A DNA stretch of 6,837 nt from Clostridiales bacterium (GTDB lineage: Bacteria; Bacillota; Clostridia; Lachnospirales; CAG-274), in assembly GCA_018371275.1 (NCBI GenBank), contig JAHALF010000030.1, forward strand, positions 1-6,837. Reading direction: 5' to 3'. The notes beneath the pieces were generated by a model. That model made no database searches, was not told where the DNA came from, and was given only the letters and a program-made list of their open reading frames with translations. A program made the position numbers and the translations under genes. Of this stretch, positions 1 to 5,070 are shown piece after piece (position 1 is the first letter of the stretch; the number at the start of each line of letters is the position of its first letter).

Positions 1-94
1 TAATTATAGTATGTTTACTAACTCCTATCTTATCTGCAACTTCTTGTTGTGTTAAATCAGCATTCACTCTTGCTGCTCTTAATGATATTTTCAT
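1..94 (-). CDS. XRE-family HTH regulator, N-terminal part (cut by window edge)
   Basis: Only the first 31 codons lie in the window; the gene continues leftward beyond position 1. The visible protein starts MKISLRAARVNADLTQQEVA and continues with ADKIGVSKHTII. This is the first half of a Cro/CI-type helix-turn-helix: the 'LTQQEVADKIGVSKHTI' stretch is the turn and recognition helix typical of the XRE family. The ATG at 94 follows a clear AGGAGG (complement of 101-106). It is the last visible gene of the leftward early run and starts 19 bases after the stop of the 46-aa membrane protein gene, so it is probably co-transcribed. A small regulator at this place in a phage early operon could be a second transcription factor, but its target cannot be read here. 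Confidence 0.85.
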   Translation of the reverse strand, partial: MKISLRAARVNADLTQQEVADKIGVSKHTII

Positions 95-112
95 AATTAT
101 CCTCCTACTTCT

Positions 113-253
113 TTAAAATACAATTTTCCCCATACAATACCCTAAAAAATAACAACCTATAATTGCTAAAACTATCAATAAATATGTAAATCTTGTTCCT
201 AATGTTTCACGCATTTTAAGTTCTATATTATATATTTTTTGTAAAAATTTCAT
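113..253 (-). CDS. Small single-span membrane protein, 46 aa
   Basis: Short gene with good support. The ATG at 253 is preceded by GGGGGTGA at proper spacing and overlaps by one base (TAATG) the stop of the upstream 54-aa gene, a translational-coupling arrangement. The product begins MKFLQKIYNIELKMRETLG, a charged N-terminal part. One hydrophobic segment follows at about residues 23-41 (TYLLIVLAIIGCYFLGYC), then a short basic tail. No signal peptidase site is obvious, so an inner-membrane anchor is most likely. No family recognised. Small membrane proteins are common in phage early operons, but no function is claimed. Confidence 0.7.
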   Translation of the reverse strand: MKFLQKIYNIELKMRETLGTRFTYLLIVLAIIGCYFLGYCMGKIVF

Positions 254-417
254 TAAGCTATCACCCCCATATTAGCAGAAACAAGTTTATTGTTTTCATC
301 TCTTAAAACCCTAAAATTTTTAAAAGTTAAAGAAAATTTGATAGCCTCTACATTGTTTCTAGCTTTCAACCCTAAAGTTTTACCGTCTTGAAAATACATT
401 ATATATAGTTTATACAT
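253..417 (-). CDS. Small hypothetical phage protein, 54 aa
   Basis: The ATG at 417 is preceded by AAGGAG (complement of about 428-433). The protein starts MYKLYIMYFQDGKTLGLKAR, continues NNVEAIKFSLTFKNFRVLRD and ends GVIA. Its stop overlaps the start of the next gene by one base. Alternating hydrophobic residues suggest a small beta-rich fold; there is no membrane segment. A second in-frame ATG at 399 has no Shine-Dalgarno as good, so the longer form is preferred. I do not recognise the family. Context is the leftward early run between the 60-aa gene and the small membrane protein. Confidence 0.7.
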   Translation of the reverse strand: MYKLYIMYFQDGKTLGLKARNNVEAIKFSLTFKNFRVLRDENNKLVSANMGVIA

Positions 418-464
418 AATAAAAACGCTCCTTATGGCTTGTCCTACTATATAAGCCCTAAGGC

Positions 465-647
465 TTAAAATTCTATCCTTACTTTTTTTGTTTCAGGGTC
501 TATTAGTATTCTTTTTTCTTTCCCCTGTGATGGTTGTATAGAATTACTGCAAATAACTATCCTTGTTGCACCATCATAATATTCTTTTATTATTTTCCCT
601 GTTTTTAAAAAATGTTCGTATGTATATTTGCTTAAATCTCTACCCAT
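465..647 (-). CDS. Hypothetical phage protein, 60 aa
   Basis: The ATG at 647 follows AAGGAGTTGATAGT, a good ribosome site. The product begins MGRDLSKYTYEHFLKTGKII and ends with a basic, strand-like stretch (KRILIDPETKKVRIEF). No hydrophobic segment and no recognised domain. It is spaced 70 bases downstream of the 126-aa gene, and that gap is AT-rich with a possible hairpin or weak promoter, so it may be expressed partly on its own. Function unknown. Confidence 0.7.
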   Translation of the reverse strand: MGRDLSKYTYEHFLKTGKIIKEYYDGATRIVICSNSIQPSQGKEKRILIDPETKKVRIEF

Positions 648-717
648 ACTATCAACTCCTTTTTTATAAATTTATTAACTATATAATTTGTATTATTATA
701 ATACTTCTATTAATTAA

Positions 718-1098
718 CTAACTAACATCTATCATCAATTGACCACTTAATAGTTCTTTTTGCTTTTCTACCTTTTTCTCTGATTTATTTAAACCTACAT
801 ATTTTTTGGCTAGACTATCCTCTATTATGTTTAAATCTTCCATACTTTTTGTTTTTTCAATGTTGACATATTTATCTTTACAAGCAAACCAACTTCTACT
901 ACCGTCTTGCCCTTTCTTTTTAGCTATAAGTTGGTTAGCCTGTCTTTTAGCTTGTTGTCTAATAGCCTTTTTAACATCAAAACTCATATGAGGTATAATT
1001 AAATCTGCTACTGTATCCGAATTAATTTCATCTAAATACTCCATTTGTTCAAGTATTTTTTCCTTTGCCTTTTTCTCTAGTATTACTTGTCTTGCCAT
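718..1098 (-). CDS. Hypothetical early phage protein, 126 aa, basic and helical
   Basis: The ATG at 1098 has AAGGAGTG six bases upstream. The gene overlaps the end of the 263-aa gene by 16 bases, so the two are surely one transcript and probably translationally coupled. The protein is rich in Lys, Glu and Gln. A basic patch is visible at about residues 43-63 (VKKAIRQQAKRQANQLIAKK), followed by a small aromatic motif, SRSWFACKDKYVNIEKTK, at 67-84. The C-terminal third is charged helix (GLNKSEKKVEKQKEL). The basic patch would fit nucleic-acid binding, but that is inference. No named family recognised. Confidence 0.75.
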   Translation of the reverse strand: MARQVILEKKAKEKILEQMEYLDEINSDTVADLIIPHMSFDVKKAIRQQAKRQANQLIAKKKGQDGSRSWFACKDKYVNIEKTKSMEDLNIIEDSLAKKYVGLNKSEKKVEKQKELLSGQLMIDVS

Positions 1099-1874
1099 AA
1101 TTTCACTCCTTTGTATTTTTGTGCCTCTTGCTTTAACAATGTTAATTTTATTTGCACTTCTTCAATATCTTCAATAATATCCTTGCTTAAATGAGTATCA
1201 AGTAATATCATTGATAATTCTATATCTTCGCTTTTTAACCTCTTAATAAATCCTAAACTATCTACTAATTGATTAAATAACTTTTTACCTTTTTCAGAGT
1301 TTGCACAAAATTCTTTGTATTCTTCTTCCTTTTGTTCTTGCATTTGTTTTCTAGCTTTTGCAAGGCTTAAAACTTGTGTTCTTGTAGGTATATCATCATT
1401 TTCCCTTGCCTCTTGTTTTACTTGTTCTACTAAGTCTTTATTTTTTGCTAGTGTTTCAAAACGTTCTGCTTGCTTTTGCTTGAAACCTAAATTTTGTATT
1501 ATTTCTTTTTTAGTATTAATATCTTTATCTATTTTGCTTGTGACAGTAGTGTCACAAGCACTTTTATGATGATTATTTCCTATAAAACTATCGACACTAC
1601 TGTCGGCAGTTTTTTCTTTTGGTCTACCACCAACACTTTTAGGCAACTGTTGGAATAATTCCCCAAGTTTAACTTCCGCATCAAGTAGTGCCTCCGCTAA
1701 AAGCTGAGCCTCTTCCTTTTTTTGATTTCTAACTTCTTCCGCTATTTGCAACTTATTTATTGCCCTTATCTCTGCTCTAACACTTGCTAACTTTTCTCTA
1801 CCAATTAAAACAAACTTTGATATGTCTTGTATATTATCTGGTAGATTTTCTGAATAAATTTCTATTTCGTTCAT
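1083..1874 (-). CDS. Hypothetical early phage protein, 263 aa, possible DNA-binding/replication protein
   Basis: Long helical protein starting at ATG 1874 with AAAGGAAA upstream. Residues 22-75 form a probable coiled coil ending in KLGELFQQLPK and a GGRPKEK turn (82-88). Residues 89-115 are a polar linker, and 123-145 (KEIIQNLGFKQKQAERFETL) look helix-turn-helix-like. A second coiled coil follows at about 172-190, then an acidic-basic helical C terminus. From memory, the 'GEL-LP-K-GGRPK ... LGF-K-QAERF-LA' layout recurs in phage and plasmid proteins often placed near replication or ParB-like genes, but I cannot name a family with certainty. The linker DNA carries two copies of a 12-bp repeat (see repeat feature), which could be a binding site inside the gene. 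It is the main gene of the leftward early run. Confidence 0.75.
   Translation of the reverse strand: MNEIEIYSENLPDNIQDISKFVLIGREKLASVRAEIRAINKLQIAEEVRNQKKEEAQLLAEALLDAEVKLGELFQQLPKSVGGRPKEKTADSSVDSFIGNNHHKSACDTTVTSKIDKDINTKKEIIQNLGFKQKQAERFETLAKNKDLVEQVKQEARENDDIPTRTQVLSLAKARKQMQEQKEEEYKEFCANSEKGKKLFNQLVDSLGFIKRLKSEDIELSMILLDTHLSKDIIEDIEEVQIKLTLLKQEAQKYKGVKLWQDK
1535..1604. repeat. Pair of inverted 12-bp repeats inside the 263-aa gene
   Basis: The 12-mer GACAGTAGTGTC lies at 1542-1553 and its exact reverse complement, GACACTACTGTC, at 1593-1604. Each copy is itself nearly palindromic (GACA-N4-TGTC). The first sits inside a longer perfect inverted repeat, TGCTTGTGAC / GTCACAAGCA (1535-1544 and 1551-1560, 6-bp centre). 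The second has CGACA/TGTCG arms (1592-1596 and 1601-1605). The repeats fall exactly on the polar linker of the encoded protein, where coding constraint is low. They are richer in GC than the surrounding DNA. A protein-binding site or iteron-like origin element is possible; the function is not shown. Confidence 0.6.
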
Positions 1875-1905
1875 AAAATTATTATTTCCTTTGTATTTTT
1901 AATTT

Positions 1906-2070
1906 TTAATGATGTACCTGTGAATATTCTTCTTCCTCTACATCTGTTAAGGCATCTAAATAACCATCTAATTTAATTAATAGCTTATCATTCAATTTAT
2001 TAGAAGATAAAGTTAAAATTTTAGTCGCTATTTTATTTTTGAATTTTTCTAATTCATTTGTTTTTAACAT
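1906..2070 (-). CDS. Small hypothetical protein, 54 aa, first gene of the leftward run
   Basis: The ATG at 2070 is preceded by AAAGGAGT at good spacing. The product begins MLKTNELEKFKNKIATKILT and ends in an acidic tail (DALTDVEEEEYSQVHH). It is predicted mostly helical and soluble. The gene begins just downstream of a divergent promoter region shared with the Asn-rich gene, so it is probably the first cistron of the early leftward transcript. It ends 31 bases before the start of the 263-aa gene. No family recognised. Confidence 0.7.
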   Translation of the reverse strand: MLKTNELEKFKNKIATKILTLSSNKLNDKLLIKLDGYLDALTDVEEEEYSQVHH

Positions 2071-2126
2071 ATAAATTACTCCTTTCTTTAGTTACTTTAA
2101 ACATTTATTAATAATATTTTTTATTA

Positions 2127-2156
2127 ATTATGCTACTTTTTTAATTTTTATTGTAA
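2127..2156 (-). promoter_or_regulatory. Candidate leftward promoter of the early run
   Basis: On the minus strand, TTACAA (2156-2151), an 18-bp spacer and CATAAT (2132-2127) fit a sigma-A-type promoter driving the 54-aa gene at 2070. An alternative -10 is TACAAT at 2155-2150. The TTACAA box is the complement of the TTGTAA -35 of the rightward promoter, so the two promoters overlap and should compete. Assigned by eye in very AT-rich DNA, so only moderately sure. Confidence 0.35.
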
Positions 2157-2179
2157 TATTTTTCCTTTTCTTATATAAT
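2151..2179 (+). promoter_or_regulatory. Sigma-A-type promoter of the Asn-rich gene
   Basis: TTGTAA at 2151-2156, a 17-bp spacer and a perfect TATAAT at 2174-2179 place a start near 2186, about 60 bases before the ATG at 2245. The block 2150-2179 matches 3963-3992, upstream of the exonuclease gene, at 27 of 30 positions, including the pyrimidine-rich spacer (TTTTTCCTTTT). That conservation between two separate genes supports a real promoter. Confidence 0.65.
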
Positions 2180-2186
2180 TTTAGTA

Positions 2187-2219
2187 TCTACATTTATAAG
2201 TACCAGTTATAGTTGTAGA
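2187..2219 (+). promoter_or_regulatory. 33-bp imperfect palindrome at the transcript start: operator or leader hairpin
   Basis: Arms TCTACA (2187-2192) and TGTAGA (2214-2219) enclose TATAA (2195-2199) and TTATA (2207-2211), each separated by two unpaired bases, around a 7-base centre, GTACCAG. Eleven of 13 arm positions pair. It begins directly after the expected start of transcription and ends 25 bases before the ATG. It could be a repressor operator or a leader-RNA hairpin. Confidence 0.5.
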
Positions 2220-2244
2220 AATATATAAAAAAAGGATGATATAA

Positions 2245-2892
2245 ATGAATTCATATAAAAATGATTATATTTTACAATTACTTGAAATTAGTGATAATTT
2301 TTCAGATATATTTAAAAATAATAATGTATATAAATTTATAAATCGAATAGATGATATTAAAAAATCTATACCAGTACCTATTAACCCTTTATCAGAATTT
2401 CAAGAAAAAATTAAAAATTTCAAAAATTCTATTATACGCATACCCAAAATAAATACATATTTTTTAGATAATGACAAAAAAATAGAAAATACCTCTAGTT
2501 TAAATGATATTTCTAGTAGATTAAACAACCTTTATGAGAATATAGATACTTCTAATATAAATCAAAATCTATATGATGATACGAATACTTGCTTAGATAT
2601 AATTAATACTAATGAAAATTATAATAACTTTGATATCAATAATATTGATAAATCTGAAGAAACAGTTAAACAAGTCATAGTTAATAATTATCATATAAAT
2701 TTTGATGCTAATGATAATAAAACTGAGTATTATAAAACTTTATCAACTACCACATTTTCAATGCTAATATTTCATAATCTTTATTTTATAGCATCAAATC
2801 CTAGTCTATATAATTTAAATGAAGAACAATTCAAACTTATAGTTGATATTCTTTCTACAATCATAAATTTTATATCTCTTTTCAAACAATAG
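2245..2892 (+). CDS. Asn-rich 215-aa protein of unknown function, moron-like
   Basis: The ATG at 2245 follows AAAGGATGAT. By my count 38 of 215 residues are Asn, with many Ile, Asp and Tyr. G+C in 2281-2880 is about 19.5% (117 of 600), against roughly 36% in the first 120 bases I counted of the exonuclease gene. Residues 1-150 are polar and probably partly disordered or helical. The C-terminal 50 residues hold two hydrophobic stretches, about 171-184 (FSMLIFHNLYFIA) and 197-213 (FKLIVDILSTIINFISLF), which may be amphipathic or membrane-associated. No catalytic motif or family recognised. It runs against its neighbours and has its own promoter and terminator, the layout of a phage moron gene. 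Atypical composition suggests later acquisition. A host-fitness or phage-exclusion role is only inference. Confidence 0.75.
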   Translation: MNSYKNDYILQLLEISDNFSDIFKNNNVYKFINRIDDIKKSIPVPINPLSEFQEKIKNFKNSIIRIPKINTYFLDNDKKIENTSSLNDISSRLNNLYENIDTSNINQNLYDDTNTCLDIINTNENYNNFDINNIDKSEETVKQVIVNNYHINFDANDNKTEYYKTLSTTTFSMLIFHNLYFIASNPSLYNLNEEQFKLIVDILSTIINFISLFKQ

Positions 2893-2901
2893 TTAATATA
2901 T

Positions 2902-2940
2902 AGTAGCTATGATTATTTATAGCTACTTTGTTATTCTTTA
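2902..2940 (+). terminator. Rho-independent terminator after the Asn-rich gene
   Basis: The inverted repeat AGTAGCTAT (2902-2910) / ATAGCTACT (2919-2927) has an 8-base loop and is followed on the plus strand by TTGTTATTCTTT. It lies between two convergent genes, ten bases after the stop of the Asn-rich gene, and may also weakly stop the leftward transcript that ends at 2943. Confidence 0.6.
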
Positions 2941-2942
2941 TC

Positions 2943-3137
2943 TTATGAATATTCTTTTTTAACATCCTCTATAAAATTTCGCTCAACAATCTCATCTATT
3001 AATTGTTGATTAATTGCAATAGTTATACCCTTTTTAATGAATTTTATATCATTTTTTAAATTGTATATCTCATTTAATATTATAAAAATAAGAATGCTAT
3101 CTAAAAGCCTGCCTATTGATTCGAATAAACTATTCAT
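2943..3137 (-). CDS. Small hypothetical membrane protein, 64 aa
   Basis: The start is set at ATG 3137 because AAAGGGGGTGAG stands directly before it. A longer reading from a TTG at 3158 would place this ribosome site inside the gene and is rejected. The protein begins MNSLFESIGRLLDSILIFII. It has one hydrophobic segment at about residues 10-27, then a basic helix (LKNDIKFIKKG) and an acidic C terminus (DEIVERNFIEDVKKEYS). One membrane span with a short N terminus is likely. It starts 40 bases after the antirepressor stop and should be on the same transcript. No family recognised; other phage proteins of this design exist, but no role is claimed. Confidence 0.7.
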   Translation of the reverse strand: MNSLFESIGRLLDSILIFIILNEIYNLKNDIKFIKKGITIAINQQLIDEIVERNFIEDVKKEYS

Positions 3138-3177
3138 AAACTCACCCCCTTTATTCAATTTTCAATGTGCAATAAAA

Positions 3178-3927
3178 TTAAATAAATAACAATCTAAAAG
3201 TTTCTCTACCTTTAGGTGTTATTAATGTTTGAGTACCTGCCCATTTTGTTTTTTCATTAAAACATTCTTTTAATTCAAATAAGCCATTGTTTTTATCAGC
3301 ATAAGGTATTAATTTACCTCTTTTATCTCTGTACAAGTATTTTTTACTTAAAAGAAAATTTATAAATTCTTTTTCCTTAATACCTAATTGTTTAGCTGTT
3401 TCTCTAATATTCGTAAGTAGGTTTCTATCTACTAACTCATCAAAATAATCTGCTTTAGGTCTCATTATTTGATTATCTACTGTTAATTCACTATTTTTTA
3501 TTAATAATTTTTTATTTTTTTCTTGCTCTTCTTTTAATGTTGTAGCTAATTGTATTAAGGTATCTGGGTTTAATAATGCTTCTTCTATTTTTTGTGGTGT
3601 TAGGTATCCCCCGTGTTTTCTTATTGTTGGTAATACTTCATCTGTTACCCAACGTTTAAATTCTTTTGCTTGTGGCAATTTACTTGATAAGATGAGGGAA
3701 TATAAACCACTTTCGTTTATTATAGTCATATCTTGTTTACCTGAAGGTGTTTCCATTTTAGCAACACCTCTATCTTCTTCATCAACTTTTTTAGATATAG
3801 CACTTCTCGGTTCTACATATCCTAAAGCCTCTGCTACATCTTTACCAACAAACCAAACTTCATCATCAATTAATAAAGTTCTTATTTCTCCAAAACTTTC
3901 ATTTTTAAATAATTCTATGTTGTTCAT
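3178..3927 (-). CDS. Phage antirepressor, BRO-N plus KilAC (ANT) domains, 249 aa
   Basis: Residues about 8-107 are a BRO family N-terminal domain: the sequence includes VWFVGKDVAEALGY, then NESGLYSLILSSKLPQAKEF and KRWVTDEVLPTIRKHGGY, all typical signatures. A charged coiled-coil linker follows (about 125-152). Residues 155-247 are a KilAC/ANT domain (MRPKADYFDELVDRN ... TNIRETAKQLGIKEKEF ... KGRETFRLLF). Proteins of this build act in the cytoplasm as antirepressors or lytic-switch regulators by binding DNA or the phage repressor; which of these applies here is not shown. The ATG at 3927 is chosen because AAAGGAGTG lies just upstream; a GTG at 3936 falls inside that ribosome site. Length is normal for the family and the gene is intact. 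It sits divergent to the exonuclease gene. Confidence 0.93.
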   Translation of the reverse strand: MNNIELFKNESFGEIRTLLIDDEVWFVGKDVAEALGYVEPRSAISKKVDEEDRGVAKMETPSGKQDMTIINESGLYSLILSSKLPQAKEFKRWVTDEVLPTIRKHGGYLTPQKIEEALLNPDTLIQLATTLKEEQEKNKKLLIKNSELTVDNQIMRPKADYFDELVDRNLLTNIRETAKQLGIKEKEFINFLLSKKYLYRDKRGKLIPYADKNNGLFELKECFNEKTKWAGTQTLITPKGRETFRLLFI

Positions 3928-3953
3928 TCTAATCACTCCTTTATAATGATTTT

Positions 3954-3963
3954 TAAGTACTTA
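3954..3963. promoter_or_regulatory. Perfect 10-bp palindrome TAAGTACTTA, candidate operator
   Basis: TAAGTACTTA is a perfect palindrome directly beside the TTGTAA -35 of the rightward promoter and over the expected start of the leftward one. The related string ATAAGTAC occurs at 2196-2203 within the palindrome before the Asn-rich gene. A regulator bound here could control both the antirepressor and the exonuclease gene. Short palindromes arise by chance in AT-rich DNA, so confidence is modest. Confidence 0.4.
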
Positions 3964-3990
3964 TTGTAATTTTTTTCCTTTTATTGTATA
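3963..3990 (-). promoter_or_regulatory. Candidate leftward promoter of the antirepressor
   Basis: The minus strand shows TATACA (3990-3985), a 16-bp spacer and TACAAT (3968-3963), with a start near 3956, which falls on the palindrome TAAGTACTTA (3954-3963). It lies back to back over the rightward exonuclease promoter. The -35 is poor, so the assignment is tentative. A TATAAA at 3945-3940 is too close to the ribosome site to be the -10. Confidence 0.3.
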
Positions 3991-3992
3991 AT
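3964..3992 (+). promoter_or_regulatory. Sigma-A-type promoter of the exonuclease gene
   Basis: TTGTAA (3964-3969), a 17-bp spacer and a perfect TATAAT (3987-3992) place a start near 4000, about 40 bases before the ATG at 4039. It is nearly identical to the promoter at 2151-2179 (27/30 over the shared block). Confidence 0.65.
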
Positions 3993-4038
3993 AATTGTAT
4001 ATATTTGTATTTAATTACTAGAAAAGGAAAGAACATTT

Positions 4039-4863
4039 ATGAATTCACACAAAGGTAAAAATTATTATGATTTTACAGGCTTAGAAGAGTATGACCTGAA
4101 CAAATGCTTAAGGCTTCCATTAGACGAATATGTTGTTGTTGATATAGAAACAACAGGCTTAACACCTTCGTCGGAAATAATTGAGGTTTGTGCATTACAT
4201 ATTATTGATGGTAATGTAGTAGACAAGTACAGCTCTTTAATAGACTATCCAGACCGAAAAACATTGCCTAAAAAAATAACAGAACTAACAGGTATAACCC
4301 TTGATATGATGAGAGAAGATGGTGGCTATGTAGAAGATGTTTTACAAAACTTAAAAAATTTTATAGGCGACAAGCCTATATGTTGCCATAATGCTAAATT
4401 TGATATAATTTTCTTAAAAAATAAAATTGATAAATATATAAATAAAGGTTTAAATAATGATTTTATAGACACTTTATATATATCAAGAGAATTTTTATCC
4501 AATGAATTATCAAATCATAAGCTACCTACAATAGCTAAGTATTTTAACATTGATACAACTAACTTACATAGAGCCGAGGGAGACTGTATTATTACATACC
4601 AAGTTTACGAAAAACTAAAAGAATTTTTAAAACCACTATTTGAAAATCAAACTATAAATTACGAAGATTTTCAAAAGGAAAATAAACCTCCTAGTTGTTC
4701 TAAAATATTAATTTGGGCATTATGTTTAATACTTTTTACCCCTATAACAGCAAGTTATTTTGTCTGGAAAAACGTTAAAGGTGGTAAACCTATAAAAATA
4801 TTTATAATTATTCTTATATGGTTTATTGCTCTTATGGTCTATTTTATTGAGGCCTCCGAATAA
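4039..4863 (+). CDS. DEDDh (DnaQ-like) 3'-5' exonuclease with two C-terminal membrane segments, 274 aa
   Basis: Residues 31-195 form an RNase T/DNA polymerase III epsilon-type exonuclease domain. Exo I is VVVDIETTGL with D35 and E37, Exo II is HNAKFD with D122, and Exo III is HRAEGD with H177 and D182, so all five DEDDh residues are present. The family removes nucleotides from the 3' end of DNA or RNA using two metal ions. After a linker (196-220) come two hydrophobic segments, about 222-243 (KILIWALCLILFTPITASYF) and 252-270 (IKIFIIILIWFIALMVYF), joined by a Lys-rich turn (KNVKGGKPIK). Stand-alone phage or epsilon exonucleases normally lack membrane anchors. The lysine-rich turn would favour a cytoplasmic loop, which conflicts with a simple cytoplasmic N terminus, so topology is uncertain. 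The gene follows AAAGGAAAG, has its own promoter and terminator, and opposes the antirepressor. A role against incoming DNA is possible but inferred. Confidence 0.88.
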   Translation: MNSHKGKNYYDFTGLEEYDLNKCLRLPLDEYVVVDIETTGLTPSSEIIEVCALHIIDGNVVDKYSSLIDYPDRKTLPKKITELTGITLDMMREDGGYVEDVLQNLKNFIGDKPICCHNAKFDIIFLKNKIDKYINKGLNNDFIDTLYISREFLSNELSNHKLPTIAKYFNIDTTNLHRAEGDCIITYQVYEKLKEFLKPLFENQTINYEDFQKENKPPSCSKILIWALCLILFTPITASYFVWKNVKGGKPIKIFIIILIWFIALMVYFIEASE

Positions 4864-4871
4864 TAATTTAT

Positions 4872-4900
4872 AAAACCACCCTCAAGGTTGGTTTTCTTTT
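4872..4900 (+). terminator. Terminator after the exonuclease gene, possibly bidirectional
   Basis: AAAACCAcCC (4872-4881) pairs with GGtTGGTTTT (4886-4895), ten pairs with one mismatch and a 4-base loop, followed by CTTTT. On the minus strand the stem is followed by TTTTATAAATT, so it could also stop leftward transcription arriving from the repressor control region. Confidence 0.65.
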
Positions 4901-4936
4901 CACCCTCTTTCTGCAATATTTATTTTTCAATGTTCA

Positions 4937-4967
4937 AACAACAACTTTTACTGTTTGCGTTGTTGTT
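4937..4967. repeat. 9-bp inverted repeat upstream of the repressor
   Basis: AACAACAAC (4937-4945) and GTTGTTGTT (4959-4967) are perfectly complementary around a 13-base loop. Neither side is followed by a T-run, so it is not a normal terminator. It may form a hairpin in the leftward transcript or act as a regulator site. Confidence 0.4.
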
Positions 4968-4973
4968 GATATT

Positions 4974-5048
4974 ATGTTATCACTATTAGCGTATAATGTC
5001 AATATATTTTTTTAATTTTTTCTTGATTTTTTTCTGTTTGCGTGATAA
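4974..5048. promoter_or_regulatory. Repressor control region: opposed promoters and candidate operators
   Basis: Leftward: a perfect TTGACA (5002-4997), 17-bp spacer and TAACAT (4979-4974). Rightward: a perfect TATAAT at 4992-4997, with TTGATA (4966-4971) as a possible -35 at a long 20-bp spacing. GTGATAA appears as an inverted pair: its complement TTATCAC at 4977-4983, over the leftward -10, and GTGATAA at 5042-5048 in the repressor leader. A 10-bp direct repeat, CTGTTTGCGT, lies at 4951-4960 and 5034-5043. These repeats are good candidates for repressor binding and autoregulation. The leftward promoter sits where the lytic promoter would be expected, opposite the repressor gene. Confidence 0.45.
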
Positions 5049-5070
5049 TATTGTTTTAGGAGGTGAAAAA

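Noticed and set aside
452..468. Short inverted repeat AAGCC/GGCTT between two small genes
   Set aside because: Only five base pairs with a 4-base loop and no T-run; not enough for a terminator call.
806..1569. Plus-strand hydrophobic frames opposite the 126-aa and 263-aa genes
   Set aside because: Cys/Leu/Ser-rich shadows of charged helical proteins on the other strand; no ribosome sites.
3138..3158. Upstream TTG start for the 64-aa membrane protein
   Set aside because: The strong AAAGGGGGTGAG site would then lie inside the coding region; the ATG at 3137 is the start it serves.
3692..3946. Plus-strand frame opposite the antirepressor N terminus
   Set aside because: It is antisense to a clearly conserved BRO-N domain and has no ribosome site.
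4930..4989. 19-codon hydrophobic frame on the plus strand (MFKQQLLLFALLLILCYHY) before the repressor
   Set aside because: No ribosome site precedes it, and it lies across a hairpin and the likely operators. Its hydrophobic codons come from GTTGTTG-type repeats.
4996..5070. N-terminal extension of the repressor from an upstream in-frame ATG
   Set aside because: No Shine-Dalgarno before it. The ATG overlaps the TATAAT box, while AGGAGG stands directly before ATG 5071 where the HTH domain begins.
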